DNA of 64,000 nt from DATFVA01 sp963771705. Lineage in GTDB: Bacteria > Bacteroidota > Ignavibacteria > Ignavibacteriales > Ignavibacteriaceae. Position numbers and translations under genes: made by a program. The DNA lies in assembly GCA_963771705.1 (NCBI GenBank), contig CAVYUP010000008.1, positions 194,319 through 258,318 of the forward strand. The letters are read 5' to 3'. Each line of letters starts with the position of its first letter. Position 1 is the first letter of the stretch. Under the pieces are notes generated by a model. The model searched no databases. It was not told the origin of the DNA and worked only from the letters and a program-made list of their open reading frames with translations. Of this stretch, positions 9,644 through 18,903 are shown piece by piece.

Positions 9644-10933
9644 ATGAAAAATATATTTCTATTCGGTCTGTTTATCATTTTTGCTGCTTCATTAAATGCC
9701 CAGAACTTCTGGGAAAAAATCGACAGTCCAACTTCAAAAACATTGACAGCCGCCGCCTTTGTCGACAGTCTTAATGGATGGGCTGCCGGTGATTCCGGTA
9801 TCATCATTCATACATCAGACGGCGGAAATAGCTGGGAGACGCAGTATTATAATGATTCATTAGCTGTTGTAAACCTGTGTTTTCTAAATGATCAGTACGG
9901 AATTGCCTCAGCTACAAGCAATTTATTTGAACCGTTTGGATCCTTTCTCATTAAAACAACTAACGGAGGAATGAACTGGACTGCTGAAAAGATGAGAATC
10001 GGAGAACTATATGTAAACTTTGTTTATTTTCTTGATTCTCTTAACGGCTTTACCGGAGGTTATCCCAGTTTCTTTATGAGAACCTCGGACGCTGGTACAT
10101 CCTGGCGTCCGGTGACACTTGATACCTCAGTTTACGCAGGATACCCTCCATATAAAATCAAATTTTTTAATGAAACATATGGCTTTGCCTGCGGAGGGGT
10201 ACGTGATGTTACAGGAGTTATCTGGAGAACGACCGATGGGGGATTCAGCTGGGACACTGTTGTAGATTCGTCATCCGCTCCATCCGAACCCCTTTTTGCA
10301 ATTCAGATTTTTGATTCGCTGAATGTTCTGGTTATGGGCGGTGATCCTGAATACGGAGCGAGCGTCCTCCGAACTACTGATGCAGGCAACTTCTGGGAGT
10401 ATGTACCGCTTGGCATCTTGTGGTATCCTGTTGAGGTAGGTTTCAGAACGGCCTCAGAAGGATGGGCACCAATGGGTCCCAAACGTGGATTTTTGTATAC
10501 ATCTGATTCGGGTGACAACTGGACATTGGTACCGACACCCGATTCTGCCTATGTAACCAATATAAATTTTCCTGATTCTTCTCACGGATACGCAGTAGGA
10601 ATAAATGGTGCTATTTTAAAATATATATATCAAAGACCTGCTGAAGTAACAGCAGACGCAGGAGAAATAGGATCCTTCCATCTCGCTCAAAATTACCCCA
10701 ACCCTTTTAATCCCTCGACAAGAATAAGCTACAGGCTAACGTCAGCGTCCATGGTTTCGATTAAAGTTTATAATATACTAGGCAAAGAAGCTGCTTCCCT
10801 TGTGAATGAATTCAAACCTGCCGGCAGCTACACTATTGAATTCAACGGAAGTAATTTGCCAAGCGGCGTGTACCTTTACAGGATGAAGGCAGGCGATTAC
10901 AATGCCGTTAGGAAGATGTTATTAGTGAAGTAA
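9644..10933 (+). CDS. Exported Ycf48-like Asp-box beta-propeller with T9SS sorting module
   Basis: A 429-residue protein with a signal peptide (residues 1-19, cleavage near LNAQ). The body is built from repeats of about 45-50 residues holding Asp-box motifs (TSDGGNSW, TTNGGMNW, TSDAGTSW, TTDGGFSW, TSDSGDNW) and GWAAGDSG/GYAVGING-type turns, the pattern of the Ycf48/PSII-stability BNR propeller. Residues about 345-429 form the T9SS module: AQNYPNPFNPSTRISY, then SGVYLYRMKAG and a terminal KKMLL-like stretch. It lies 221 bases downstream of another T9SS cargo gene behind a terminator, so it is likely transcribed separately. Function beyond cell-surface display is unknown. Confidence 0.85.
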   Translation: MKNIFLFGLFIIFAASLNAQNFWEKIDSPTSKTLTAAAFVDSLNGWAAGDSGIIIHTSDGGNSWETQYYNDSLAVVNLCFLNDQYGIASATSNLFEPFGSFLIKTTNGGMNWTAEKMRIGELYVNFVYFLDSLNGFTGGYPSFFMRTSDAGTSWRPVTLDTSVYAGYPPYKIKFFNETYGFACGGVRDVTGVIWRTTDGGFSWDTVVDSSSAPSEPLFAIQIFDSLNVLVMGGDPEYGASVLRTTDAGNFWEYVPLGILWYPVEVGFRTASEGWAPMGPKRGFLYTSDSGDNWTLVPTPDSAYVTNINFPDSSHGYAVGINGAILKYIYQRPAEVTADAGEIGSFHLAQNYPNPFNPSTRISYRLTSASMVSIKVYNILGKEAASLVNEFKPAGSYTIEFNGSNLPSGVYLYRMKAGDYNAVRKMLLVK

Positions 10934-10986
10934 GGACCCAGGGATCCGGACCGGCGCACATCTTCAATGTTAAATATTAAATTTCC

Positions 10987-13002
10987 TCATTCCCAGTCAT
11001 CTTCAAGGAGCCAGCCCTCGGCAAGTTCCTGGTTAATACCTGTTATAAACCTCGAAGGTTTTGACAGGGTCATTCCTGCTTCACGGTCGAACATATTCAT
11101 CGGGTAAGTTATAAAGAGGTTTTGTTTAGCCCTTGTTGAAGCCACATACATAAGTCTTCTTTCTTCTTCCAGTGCATCAATACTTTCAGCCGATCTATAG
11201 GAAGGGAAGAAACCTTCAACGGCGTGGATAATGAAAACGGAGTGCCACTCCAATCCCTTTGCGGAATGGATAGTAGAAAGCGTAAGATATTCTTCCTCCT
11301 TGTCGGAAGGACCAATATCTATTACACTGTCGATAATCGGTTCTATTGCCATGTCAGCAAGCAGTGTATCGAGCGTCTTATAATTCTCCGCAATATTCTG
11401 GAAAATTTCCATATCCTTATTCCGCTTATTAAAATCGTCATACTTCTGTTTGAAGATCGGGTGGTAATAATCGAGTACCATCTGGAGCTTTTCCGAAGGA
11501 AGCGATTTTTCCGTATGAAGCTTATAAAGGAGCTGAAAGAGGTTTACCATCCTGTCATTATATTTAAAGGAAGGCTGCTGATCAGGACTGGATTTAATCG
11601 AAAGTCTCGCAAGCGCAAGTTCGTCAAGTATCTTCTGCGCGGTTTTTGGTCCCACACCTTCATGCAAAAGAAGCACTCTATACCAGCTGACTATATCTTT
11701 GGGGTTTGCGGCTATTCTCAGGAAAGCCAGCACATCTTTAATGTGCGCGGTTTCGATAAACTTCATTCCACCGAATTTCTGAAAAGGAATATTAGCCTTA
11801 CCAAGCTCTATCTCAAGATCGAAAGAAAAGAAAGATGATCTAAAAAGAACCGCTATATCATTTAACGGGATCCCTTCCTCCCTTAATTCAAGTACTTTCT
11901 CCACGATAAATTTCGACTGCAGGTTTTCGGTGGAGGCAGCAATTATATTGGGCAAAGCGCCGCCGGGCTTCCTTGAGTAAAGATGTTTCTCATATTTCTC
12001 GGCAGCCCGTTCGATAATATGATTTGTGAAATCCAAAACAGGCTGTATACTTCTGAAGTTTTCTTCAAGCTTGATGATTTTAACATCCTTAAAGAGCTTA
12101 GGGAATTCCATAATATTTTTGAAATCTGCCCCCCGGAATGAGTAGATTGACTGGGAATCATCCCCTACAACCATAACATTATTATTATGCTGCGAGAGTC
12201 CTTTTACTATATCCGCCTGCAGCTTATTTGTATCCTGGTACTCATCCACCATAACAAAATTTATTGAAGCAAGCAGAGACTTTGCCCCCGGGGAAAGTTC
12301 CCGGAGAAATATATTCAGGTATACCAGAAGATCATCATAGTCGAAGAGATTATTTTTTCTTTTATATTCCTCGAAAACCTTTTTAATCGCAAGGATCTTA
12401 TCGAGCTGTTCGATGAAGTGAGGGTAGTCTACCTCGATTATATCTTCAACCCTTCTGCCGGTGTTCACGCTAAGACTATATACTTTATTAAGAGTCTGCT
12501 TATTAGGAAATCTCTTCTCTTTACCTACGAGTCCCGACTGATTTCTTATAAGATTTATAACATCAGCGCTATCACCCTGATCCAGTATAGTAAAAGAAGG
12601 ATTGATTCCGAGCGCCTTTGCATATTTACGAAGAGTCAGATTAGCGAAAGAATGAAACGTACCACCTCTAATTTTCGCGCACCGGTTATCCAGCAGGATA
12701 GAGGCACGGCTCATCATTTCGTTAGCTGCTTTGCGGGTAAAGGTAAGAAGTACAATCGACTGAGGATCATAACCAAGCTCAACCAGTCTGGCCACACGAA
12801 AAACTAGTGTCCTGGTTTTCCCAGTCCCAGCTCCGGCTATTATCAGGTACGCACCTTCAACAGCTGATGCTGCTTCATACTGAGCGGGATTCAGCTCGTT
12901 CTGATAATTAATTGTGAAACGGGACTCATCCATTTCACGTTTAATAAACCCGGATTGTCCCGTTTCATGTATTCGTTTAAGTTTATATTTCTTCTGAATC
13001 AT
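10987..13002 (-). CDS. UvrD/PcrA-type superfamily 1 DNA helicase
   Basis: ATP-dependent 3'-5' DNA helicase, 671 residues. Walker A GAGTGKTRTL lies at 57-66, the TFTRKAANEM motif near 87-97, DEYQDT (motif II) at 253-258, GDDSQSIYSFRGA (motif III) near 280-292, and STIHSAKGLEW plus YVASTRAKQNLF in the C-terminal half. It is somewhat shorter than E. coli UvrD and lacks the usual extended C-terminus. The first ATG gives about 35 basic extra residues before the conserved Q-motif region (NPAQYEAA). Its start overlaps the upstream repeat-protein stop by 4 bases. A repair role is expected from the family; pairing with FloA in one operon is unusual. Confidence 0.9.
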   Translation of the reverse strand: MIQKKYKLKRIHETGQSGFIKREMDESRFTINYQNELNPAQYEAASAVEGAYLIIAGAGTGKTRTLVFRVARLVELGYDPQSIVLLTFTRKAANEMMSRASILLDNRCAKIRGGTFHSFANLTLRKYAKALGINPSFTILDQGDSADVINLIRNQSGLVGKEKRFPNKQTLNKVYSLSVNTGRRVEDIIEVDYPHFIEQLDKILAIKKVFEEYKRKNNLFDYDDLLVYLNIFLRELSPGAKSLLASINFVMVDEYQDTNKLQADIVKGLSQHNNNVMVVGDDSQSIYSFRGADFKNIMEFPKLFKDVKIIKLEENFRSIQPVLDFTNHIIERAAEKYEKHLYSRKPGGALPNIIAASTENLQSKFIVEKVLELREEGIPLNDIAVLFRSSFFSFDLEIELGKANIPFQKFGGMKFIETAHIKDVLAFLRIAANPKDIVSWYRVLLLHEGVGPKTAQKILDELALARLSIKSSPDQQPSFKYNDRMVNLFQLLYKLHTEKSLPSEKLQMVLDYYHPIFKQKYDDFNKRNKDMEIFQNIAENYKTLDTLLADMAIEPIIDSVIDIGPSDKEEEYLTLSTIHSAKGLEWHSVFIIHAVEGFFPSYRSAESIDALEEERRLMYVASTRAKQNLFITYPMNMFDREAGMTLSKPSRFITGINQELAEGWLLEDDWE

Positions 13003-13607
13003 CTACGCAGGTATTTCGGCTTTCCTAATATCTCTGAAAAAACTATGAATTCTTTTAATGATTCCGGAGAATACAATTTTTTCCGCAGATCATCAAAAGG
13101 ATAAGGCACCTCCTTATTCCTTTCAGCGAGCATCCGTTCGAATCTTTCCGCTTCTTTTTCAATAGCCGCATCTACTTTAGCTGACCGCTTATAATTAGTT
13201 ATAGTATGCCAGCTTTTTTCCAGCTCATGTTCTTTAACCGACTGCTCATGCCACTCTTCCTCCTCAGTATGCCATTCACTGTCCTCAGTATGCCATTCCT
13301 TATCCTCTGTATGTTCCTCCACAGGTACTCTTCTCATCTCAACTTTTTCGGCATCCGATTCCATTTTCCGCTGACTGGTATAATCACTTTCTCCTTTGAA
13401 TAAACCTTCTATCTCTTTCAGGATATCATATTCACCCTGAGTTCCTTTTTTTTCATATTGAGAAGAAGAATAATTACTTCTTGAATCTCCATCAGGTGAA
13501 TTAGAAGGGCGCGGCGGCGGTTTACTTTTATCCTTTTTCTTAAATAAAGAATTAAGAAAGGCAAAGATTATAAACAGGTAAATAAGTATCTGAATATAGT
13601 CATTCAT
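12999..13607 (-). CDS. Membrane-anchored hypothetical protein with W-H-T-E repeats
   Basis: I do not recognise this 202-residue protein. Residues 5-22 form one membrane helix, followed by a Lys/Pro/Ser-rich linker (23-60) and a charged region. Between about residues 99 and 133 a short unit is tandemly repeated: HTEDKEW, HTEDSEW, HTEEEEW, with further WH pairs to KSWHT. The C-terminal 60 residues are predicted helical and basic (AEKEAERFERMLAERNKE-like) and end in KYLRR. Its stop overlaps the helicase start by 4 bases and its start shares base 13607 with the floA stop, so the three are translationally coupled. Topology is probably a short N-terminal anchor with a cytoplasmic tail. Confidence 0.7.
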   Translation of the reverse strand: MNDYIQILIYLFIIFAFLNSLFKKKDKSKPPPRPSNSPDGDSRSNYSSSQYEKKGTQGEYDILKEIEGLFKGESDYTSQRKMESDAEKVEMRRVPVEEHTEDKEWHTEDSEWHTEEEEWHEQSVKEHELEKSWHTITNYKRSAKVDAAIEKEAERFERMLAERNKEVPYPFDDLRKKLYSPESLKEFIVFSEILGKPKYLRR

Positions 13608-14596
13608 CAGCTGTCTTTATCCTTTTTTCTCTCAGGTTTGGAGATAGCGTTTCTCATATCGGTATCTGATTGAATATTCTTCATTCCATAATAGTCCATT
13701 ATCCCGAGATTACCTGACCTGAATGCCTCAGCCATCGCTTTTGGTACCTCAGCTTCCGCTTCCACTACTCTTGCGCGCTGTTTTGCCACTTCAGCGATAT
13801 TTTCCTGTTCGGTTGCAACCGCTGCAGCACGTCTTTCCTCAGCCTTTGCGCGAGCAATCTTCAAATCAGCTTCTGCCTGGTCGGTCTGCAGTTTCGCACC
13901 GATATTTTCACCAACATCCACATCAGCAATATCAATTGAAAGTATCTCAAAAGCAGTACCCGAATCAAGTCCTTTTGCAAGTACACTTTTCGAAATCCTG
14001 TCGGGATTTTCCAGCACATGTTTATGAGAATCACTTGAACCGATCGTAGATACTATTCCTTCACCTACCCTGGCCAGAATTGTGGCTTCTCCCGCGCCTC
14101 CGACAAGCCGCTCAATATTAGCGCGTACAGTAATTCTTGCGATTGCCTTCAGCTGGATGCCGTCTTTTGCCACTGCAGCAACCACAGGAGTTTCAATTAC
14201 TTTAGGGATGACTGACATTTTGACAGCTTCTAAGACATCACGGCCTGCCAAATCTATCGCAGTTGCGCGCTCAAATGTCAGACCGAGGTTCGCCTTATCT
14301 GCCGAAACCAGTGCATTGATGACTTTTACAACATTTCCGCCTGCCAGATAGTGAGCCTCAAGTTTATTCTGTTCCACTTTAATGCCGGCTTTAGTTGCAG
14401 TAATCATACTTCTTACGATTACCACGGGGGGAACCTTTCTAAGGCGCATTCCGATTAAATCTTTAAATATCTTTAATTTTACCCCTGAAAAATAGGCTGT
14501 AATAAACAGTCCTATTGGAACAAAATAGAGGAAAACGATTAAAAAAAGGATTATTGCGATTATTATTACGATTGACAATCCTGTTAAGGCTTCCAT
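13607..14596 (-). CDS. floA: Flotillin-like protein FloA
   Basis: Membrane scaffold protein of the FloA (YqfA) family that forms membrane microdomains in Bacillus. The 329 residues match the family length. An N-terminal hydrophobic hairpin (about 4-36) inserts in the membrane; a PHB/SPFH domain follows, with the family stretches IGMRLRKVPP (48-57), AGIKVEQNKLEAHYLAGGNV and the alanine/glutamate-rich coiled coil at about 240-290 (ADLKIARAKAEERRAAA). The C-terminus is basic. It heads the floA-repeat protein-helicase operon. A GGAG ribosome-binding site precedes the ATG. Confidence 0.95.
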   Translation of the reverse strand: MEALTGLSIVIIIAIILFLIVFLYFVPIGLFITAYFSGVKLKIFKDLIGMRLRKVPPVVIVRSMITATKAGIKVEQNKLEAHYLAGGNVVKVINALVSADKANLGLTFERATAIDLAGRDVLEAVKMSVIPKVIETPVVAAVAKDGIQLKAIARITVRANIERLVGGAGEATILARVGEGIVSTIGSSDSHKHVLENPDRISKSVLAKGLDSGTAFEILSIDIADVDVGENIGAKLQTDQAEADLKIARAKAEERRAAAVATEQENIAEVAKQRARVVEAEAEVPKAMAEAFRSGNLGIMDYYGMKNIQSDTDMRNAISKPERKKDKDS

Positions 14597-14994
14597 GCGA
14601 CCACTCCACGAATATTTAATTGGATTTTAATTTTAACATATATTTGCTTTATTAGCAATAAATGGACAGTATTTTAGACAGATATATTCGCTTTTAAGAG
14701 ACAACCTCTTTTGAAAAGGAGATGGGATTTCAACTTAAAAATTGATTTAAGCTACGCATGCAACCTACCTCACTTTCAATGGTATAATAATTGTTTAATT
14801 ATCAGAAGGAATGAACGAGGGACAGAAGATTTTGGTTTTATATAAGGAAGAAAGTTTTAAGTAATTATTAATAAAAATAAATGAGGGTTTTTTTGAATTT
14901 TTGCCAGCTTGATTGCAGTTTTATCTATTTATATATTAACAAGAGAGTTTAGCATAAGAGTAAAAAAAAACTCATTTGAAAGTAAGGAATCATT
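14597..14994. other. Divergent intergenic region between floA and clpC
   Basis: A 398-base AT-rich region from which floA is read leftward and clpC rightward. I see no gene in it. A small inverted repeat (TTGCT/AGCAA around 14651-14665) is too short to call an operator. An AAGGA ribosome-binding site for clpC sits just before 14995. I cannot place the promoters with confidence, and found no CtsR-type direct repeat or CIRCE element. Confidence 0.5.
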
Positions 14995-17505
14995 ATGGAT
15001 GGAAATTTCTCAGACAGACTTCAGGATGTAATCAGGTTAAGCCGCGAGGAGGCTCTGCGGTTAGGCCATGACTATATCGGTACTGAGCACTTATTATTAG
15101 GAATAATCAGGGAAGGCCAGGGAGTTGCTGTAAGAATTCTCAGGAACCTCGACTGCGATCTTATGAAATTGAAAAAAGCAATTGAGGATACAGTAAGAAC
15201 TTCAGGCGGCACTCTTACAATTGGAAACATACCGCTTACGAAACAGGCTGAAAAGGTATTGAAAATTACCCAGATTGAATCGAAGATTTATAAGGCAGAT
15301 GTCATCGGCACAGAGCATTTACTTTTATCTCTTCTAAGGGATGAAGATAATATCGCTACGCAGATACTACACCAGTTTAATGTAACTTATGATTCTGCAA
15401 GATCTGAGCTCAATTCAATGCTCAGCAGCAAGAACCCGAAGGATCCTTCGGGAGCAGTTCCACCCGCGGACAAAAAGGTTGAAAGAACGAAGACCCCTGT
15501 ACTTGATAACTTCGGCCGTGATCTTACAAAGTTTGCGCTGGAAGACAAACTCGATCCTGTTGTTGGCAGGGAAAGAGAGATCGAACGTGTAGCGCAGATC
15601 TTAAGCCGCAGGAAAAAGAACAATCCCGTGCTGATCGGCGAACCGGGTGTAGGAAAGACCGCGATTGCAGAAGGACTGGCCTTAAGAATTATGCAGAAAA
15701 AAGTTCCTCGTATTCTTCAGGACAAAAGAGTTGTTACGCTTGATCTTGCCGGACTGGTAGCGGGAACTAAATACCGCGGACAATTCGAAGAAAGAATGAA
15801 AGCGTTGATGAATGAGCTTGAAAAAGCAAAAGATGTTATTCTTTTCATCGATGAGCTTCATACTATAGTCGGTGCCGGCGGAGCCTCGGGATCTCTCGAC
15901 GCATCAAATATGTTTAAACCGGCGCTTGCCCGAGGCGATATTCAGTGTATTGGCGCAACCACGCTCGATGAATACCGCAAGTATATTGAAACAGACGGCG
16001 CCCTCGACAGAAGATTTCAGAAAGTTATGGTTGAACCCCCCAGCTATGAGGAAACGCTGCAGATACTTAACAACATTAAGTTCAAATATGAAGAGCATCA
16101 TCATGTACGCTACAGTTCAGATGCTATTGATTCTGCCGTACGCCTGAGCAACAGGTATATAACCGACAGGCATCTTCCGGATAAGGCAATTGACGTAATT
16201 GATGAAGCAGGTTCAAGAGTGCATATGGGCAACTTTGAAGTTCCCCAGGAAGTTCTTGACCTTGAAGACAGCATTGAAAAAGTAAGAGTAGAAAAAGCTT
16301 CAGTTGTTAAGCGGCAGGATTATGAAGAAGCAGCCCGTTTAAGAGACAAGGAAAGAAACCTGCAATCTGATCTCGAAATCGCACGCAGGGAATGGGAAGC
16401 AAAAACAAAAGATATCGTACACGATGTTAAGGAAGATGACATAGCTACTGTGGTTGCAATGATGACAGGTATTCCTGTTAATCGTGTAGCACAGACGGAA
16501 TCAGAGAAGCTTTTGAATATGACTGACGCATTGAAGAAACAGATCGTCGGTCAGGATGAAGCAGTCGGAAAGCTTACTAAAGCAATCCGCAGAACAAGAG
16601 CAGGACTAAAAAGTCCGAACAGACCTATAGGAAGCTTCATTTTCCTCGGTCCCACAGGCGTCGGTAAAACCGAGCTTTGTAAAGCTCTTGCCCGCTACCT
16701 CTTCGACAGTGAGAACGCGCTGATAAGGATTGATATGAGTGAGTATATGGAAAAATTCTCTCTATCGCGACTGGTTGGAGCGCCTCCGGGATACGTCGGA
16801 TACGAAGAAGGCGGTCAGCTTACCGAGAAAGTACGCAGAAGACCCTATTCGGTTGTATTATTTGATGAGATCGAAAAGGCTCACCCGGATATTTTCAGTA
16901 TACTTCTGCAGGTTCTGGATGACGGAATGCTGACTGACAGTCTCGGCAGGAAAGTTGACTTCAAGAATACGATTATAATAATGACTTCAAATATCGGAGC
17001 CAGGGATATTAAGAACATAAGTTCTTTCGGATTCGGCGGAGAGGACGCAGCCGACAGGTATTCAAGTCTTAAGAATACCGTTGAAGAAGCAATGCGCAAG
17101 CTGTTCAATCCCGAATTCCTGAATCGTGTTGATGAAACGATTGTCTTCAGGAACCTTGAAAAAGAAGATATCCTTCAGATCATCGATATCGAGATGCAGG
17201 ATCTTCTTAAGAATATTCACGAAAATAAGATGGAACTTACACTTGATCAGACAGCAAAAGAATTCCTGGTAGAGAAAGGATTCGATCAGAAATTCGGTGC
17301 ACGGCCGTTGAGACGCGCTATTCAGAAATATGTTGAAGATCCGATTGCCGAAGATATTCTAAGAGGCAAGTTCAAAGAAGGCTCTAATATTGTAGCGAAA
17401 CATGTTGAAAATATGGAAGAGCTGGTATTCGTTATTGAGAATATGGATATAAACCTTACCGATGAAGAGGAAGAACAGCCCGGTAAAGGTGAATCCGGCT
17501 CATAA
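14995..17505 (+). CDS. clpC: ATP-dependent Clp protease ATP-binding subunit ClpC
   Basis: AAA+ unfoldase that feeds substrates to ClpP. The 836-residue protein has two N-domain repeats (about 1-75 and 80-150; both contain a GTEHLLL stretch), AAA domain 1 with Walker A GEPGVGKTA near 216-224 and Walker B ILFIDELH, a UVR motif (RQDYEEAARLRDKE, about 440-455) that marks ClpC rather than ClpA, and AAA domain 2 with Walker A GPTGVGKTE near 552-560 and VVLFDEIEKAHP. An SFGFGG loop near 680 may contact ClpP. The C-terminal D2-small domain is complete. It appears monocistronic, with its own terminator; no mcsA, mcsB or ctsR is adjacent. Confidence 0.96.
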   Translation: MDGNFSDRLQDVIRLSREEALRLGHDYIGTEHLLLGIIREGQGVAVRILRNLDCDLMKLKKAIEDTVRTSGGTLTIGNIPLTKQAEKVLKITQIESKIYKADVIGTEHLLLSLLRDEDNIATQILHQFNVTYDSARSELNSMLSSKNPKDPSGAVPPADKKVERTKTPVLDNFGRDLTKFALEDKLDPVVGREREIERVAQILSRRKKNNPVLIGEPGVGKTAIAEGLALRIMQKKVPRILQDKRVVTLDLAGLVAGTKYRGQFEERMKALMNELEKAKDVILFIDELHTIVGAGGASGSLDASNMFKPALARGDIQCIGATTLDEYRKYIETDGALDRRFQKVMVEPPSYEETLQILNNIKFKYEEHHHVRYSSDAIDSAVRLSNRYITDRHLPDKAIDVIDEAGSRVHMGNFEVPQEVLDLEDSIEKVRVEKASVVKRQDYEEAARLRDKERNLQSDLEIARREWEAKTKDIVHDVKEDDIATVVAMMTGIPVNRVAQTESEKLLNMTDALKKQIVGQDEAVGKLTKAIRRTRAGLKSPNRPIGSFIFLGPTGVGKTELCKALARYLFDSENALIRIDMSEYMEKFSLSRLVGAPPGYVGYEEGGQLTEKVRRRPYSVVLFDEIEKAHPDIFSILLQVLDDGMLTDSLGRKVDFKNTIIIMTSNIGARDIKNISSFGFGGEDAADRYSSLKNTVEEAMRKLFNPEFLNRVDETIVFRNLEKEDILQIIDIEMQDLLKNIHENKMELTLDQTAKEFLVEKGFDQKFGARPLRRAIQKYVEDPIAEDILRGKFKEGSNIVAKHVENMEELVFVIENMDINLTDEEEEQPGKGESGS

Positions 17506-17537
17506 TATTGTGTGTGTGGTTACAAACCGAAAACACG

Positions 17538-17573
17538 AAAAGGCGTATTTCTTTTAATACGCCTTTTTTTTAT
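17538..17573 (+). terminator. Rho-independent terminator of clpC
   Basis: A perfect stem (AGGCGTATT at 17541-17549 with AATACGCCT at 17556-17564, extended by flanking A/T pairs) encloses a 6-base loop and is followed by a T run, about 35 bases after the clpC stop. Confidence 0.92.
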
Positions 17574-17700
17574 TTAAATTTCGCACACAAATTGACATTC
17601 CCAAACGGTTCTGGAAGCTGAAAAAAAAATTATATGTCACTCTGAATTCAATTCAGAATCTAATGATGTAGAATAACGATAAACAAAAAAGGAGGCGATG

Positions 17701-17979
17701 ATGCAGGTACTTGAAGAATCGAGGATAAATGAGAAGATAGGCAGTCTTAAAGGCTGGGAATACAAAAACAAGCAGATAGGAAAAGAGTACGAACTGAAGG
17801 ACTTTAAGGAGGCGCTGAGCTTCGTGAATAAAGTAGGCGGCAAGGCAGAAGAGATGGATCATCATCCAGATATTTTTCTGCATGACTGGAATAAAGTGAA
17901 GATAACCGTTTCTACCCACAGCGCCGGCGGTGTTACTGAAAACGATTTCAAACTGGCAGAAAAGATCGAAAACATCTGA
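17701..17979 (+). CDS. 4a-hydroxytetrahydrobiopterin dehydratase (pterin carbinolamine dehydratase)
   Basis: Dehydrates 4a-carbinolamine pterins, regenerating the pterin cofactor of aromatic amino acid hydroxylases; in bacteria without such hydroxylases a role in molybdopterin or folate metabolism has been proposed. The 92-residue protein matches the family: GWEYKNKQIGKEYELKDF early, then EEMDHHPDI with the catalytic histidines, a further His in FLHDWNKVKI, and STHSAGGVTENDF. Two ATGs are adjacent (17698 and 17701); GGAGG at 17691-17695 leaves only 2 bases to the first and 5 to the second, so I prefer 17701. The downstream TPR gene starts 2 bases after the stop. Confidence 0.9.
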   Translation: MQVLEESRINEKIGSLKGWEYKNKQIGKEYELKDFKEALSFVNKVGGKAEEMDHHPDIFLHDWNKVKITVSTHSAGGVTENDFKLAEKIENI

Positions 17980-17981
17980 GA

Positions 17982-18293
17982 ATGAACAAAAGACTTGAAG
18001 GACTGCTGGAATTTTATAAAAAGGATCCAACCGATCCTTTTACTTTATATGGACTCGCACTTGAATATATGTCATTACAGCAGTTTGACAGCGCCGAAAA
18101 ATATTTCCGGCTGCTGCTGGATAAAGATCCCGGATATGTGCCCGGATACCTTCAGTTTGCTCAGCTGAAAGAAAAGCAAGACAAAATTGAAGAAGCCAGA
18201 GAGCTTTACAGCAGGGGAATAGAAGCGGCAAACAAATCAGGGGATAAAAAATCAGCAAAAGAAATGGAGGATTTCCTAAGTGATCTCGAATGA
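17982..18293 (+). CDS. Small tetratricopeptide-repeat protein
   Basis: A 103-residue, all-helical protein with two to three TPR units: DPFTLYGLALEYMSLQQF, then a helix pair ending DPGYVPGYLQFAQLKEKQ, and EEARELYSRGIEAANKSGD. No signal peptide or membrane segment, so it probably acts as a cytoplasmic protein-binding adaptor. It is sandwiched between the carbinolamine dehydratase gene (2-base gap) and pyrE (14-base overlap), so all three should be co-transcribed. The partner is not evident. Confidence 0.8.
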   Translation: MNKRLEGLLEFYKKDPTDPFTLYGLALEYMSLQQFDSAEKYFRLLLDKDPGYVPGYLQFAQLKEKQDKIEEARELYSRGIEAANKSGDKKSAKEMEDFLSDLE

Positions 18294-18864
18294 AAATGCT
18301 ATTCTTGACATCTTTAAAAAAACAGGGGCTTTACTGCAGGGGCATTTTCTGCTTACATCAGGAAGACACAGCAATATGTATTTCCAATGCGCAAAGGTTC
18401 TTCAATTTCCTGAGTATACAGAGCAGGTCTGCCGGATAATATCAGATTATTTTAAGGATTATGAAATCGACACCGTAATTTCCCCGGCGATGGGGGGGAT
18501 CATTGTAGGACAGGAAGTTGCGCGCCAGCTAAACAAAAGGTCGATCTTTGCGGAGAGAGAAGACAAGAAGCTGACGCTCAGAAGGGGCTTCACCATAGAC
18601 AAAGGGGAAAAGGTACTGGTATGTGAGGATGTTGTTACAACCGGAGGATCAGTTTTTGAAGTTATAGATATTGTTAAAGCCCAGGGCGGGGAAGTAGCTG
18701 GTGTAGGATTCATAGTAGACCGCAGCAACGGGAAGGTTAATTTCGGCTATCCACAGCAGAGCACAATGAAAATGGAAGTTATTTCATATACACCTGATGA
18801 ATGTCCCCTCTGCAGAGAAAATATTCCTCTTATCAAACCGGGATCAAGAAAAGTTATTGTCTGA
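18280..18864 (+). CDS. pyrE: Orotate phosphoribosyltransferase
   Basis: Transfers the phosphoribosyl group of PRPP to orotate, giving OMP in pyrimidine synthesis. The 194-residue protein shows the N-terminal substrate loop FLLTSGRHSNMYFQC (about 22-36), AEREDKKLTLRRGF (the flexible loop with the catalytic lysine) and the PRPP motif VLVCEDVVTTGGS at about 111-123. A Cys-rich CPLC near the C-terminus is common in this subgroup. The start is GTG at 18280, placed by the TGGAGG at 18265-18270, and overlaps the upstream TPR gene by 14 bases. No other pyr gene lies nearby. Confidence 0.95.
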   Translation: MISNENAILDIFKKTGALLQGHFLLTSGRHSNMYFQCAKVLQFPEYTEQVCRIISDYFKDYEIDTVISPAMGGIIVGQEVARQLNKRSIFAEREDKKLTLRRGFTIDKGEKVLVCEDVVTTGGSVFEVIDIVKAQGGEVAGVGFIVDRSNGKVNFGYPQQSTMKMEVISYTPDECPLCRENIPLIKPGSRKVIV

Positions 18865-18903
18865 TTTTTTTATTTTTGAATATGTCGTAATTATTATTCC
18901 GGA

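Noticed and set aside
11224..11838. 204-codon open frame antisense to the UvrD-type helicase
   Set aside because: The helicase has all conserved motifs on the other strand; this frame has no signature and an erratic composition.
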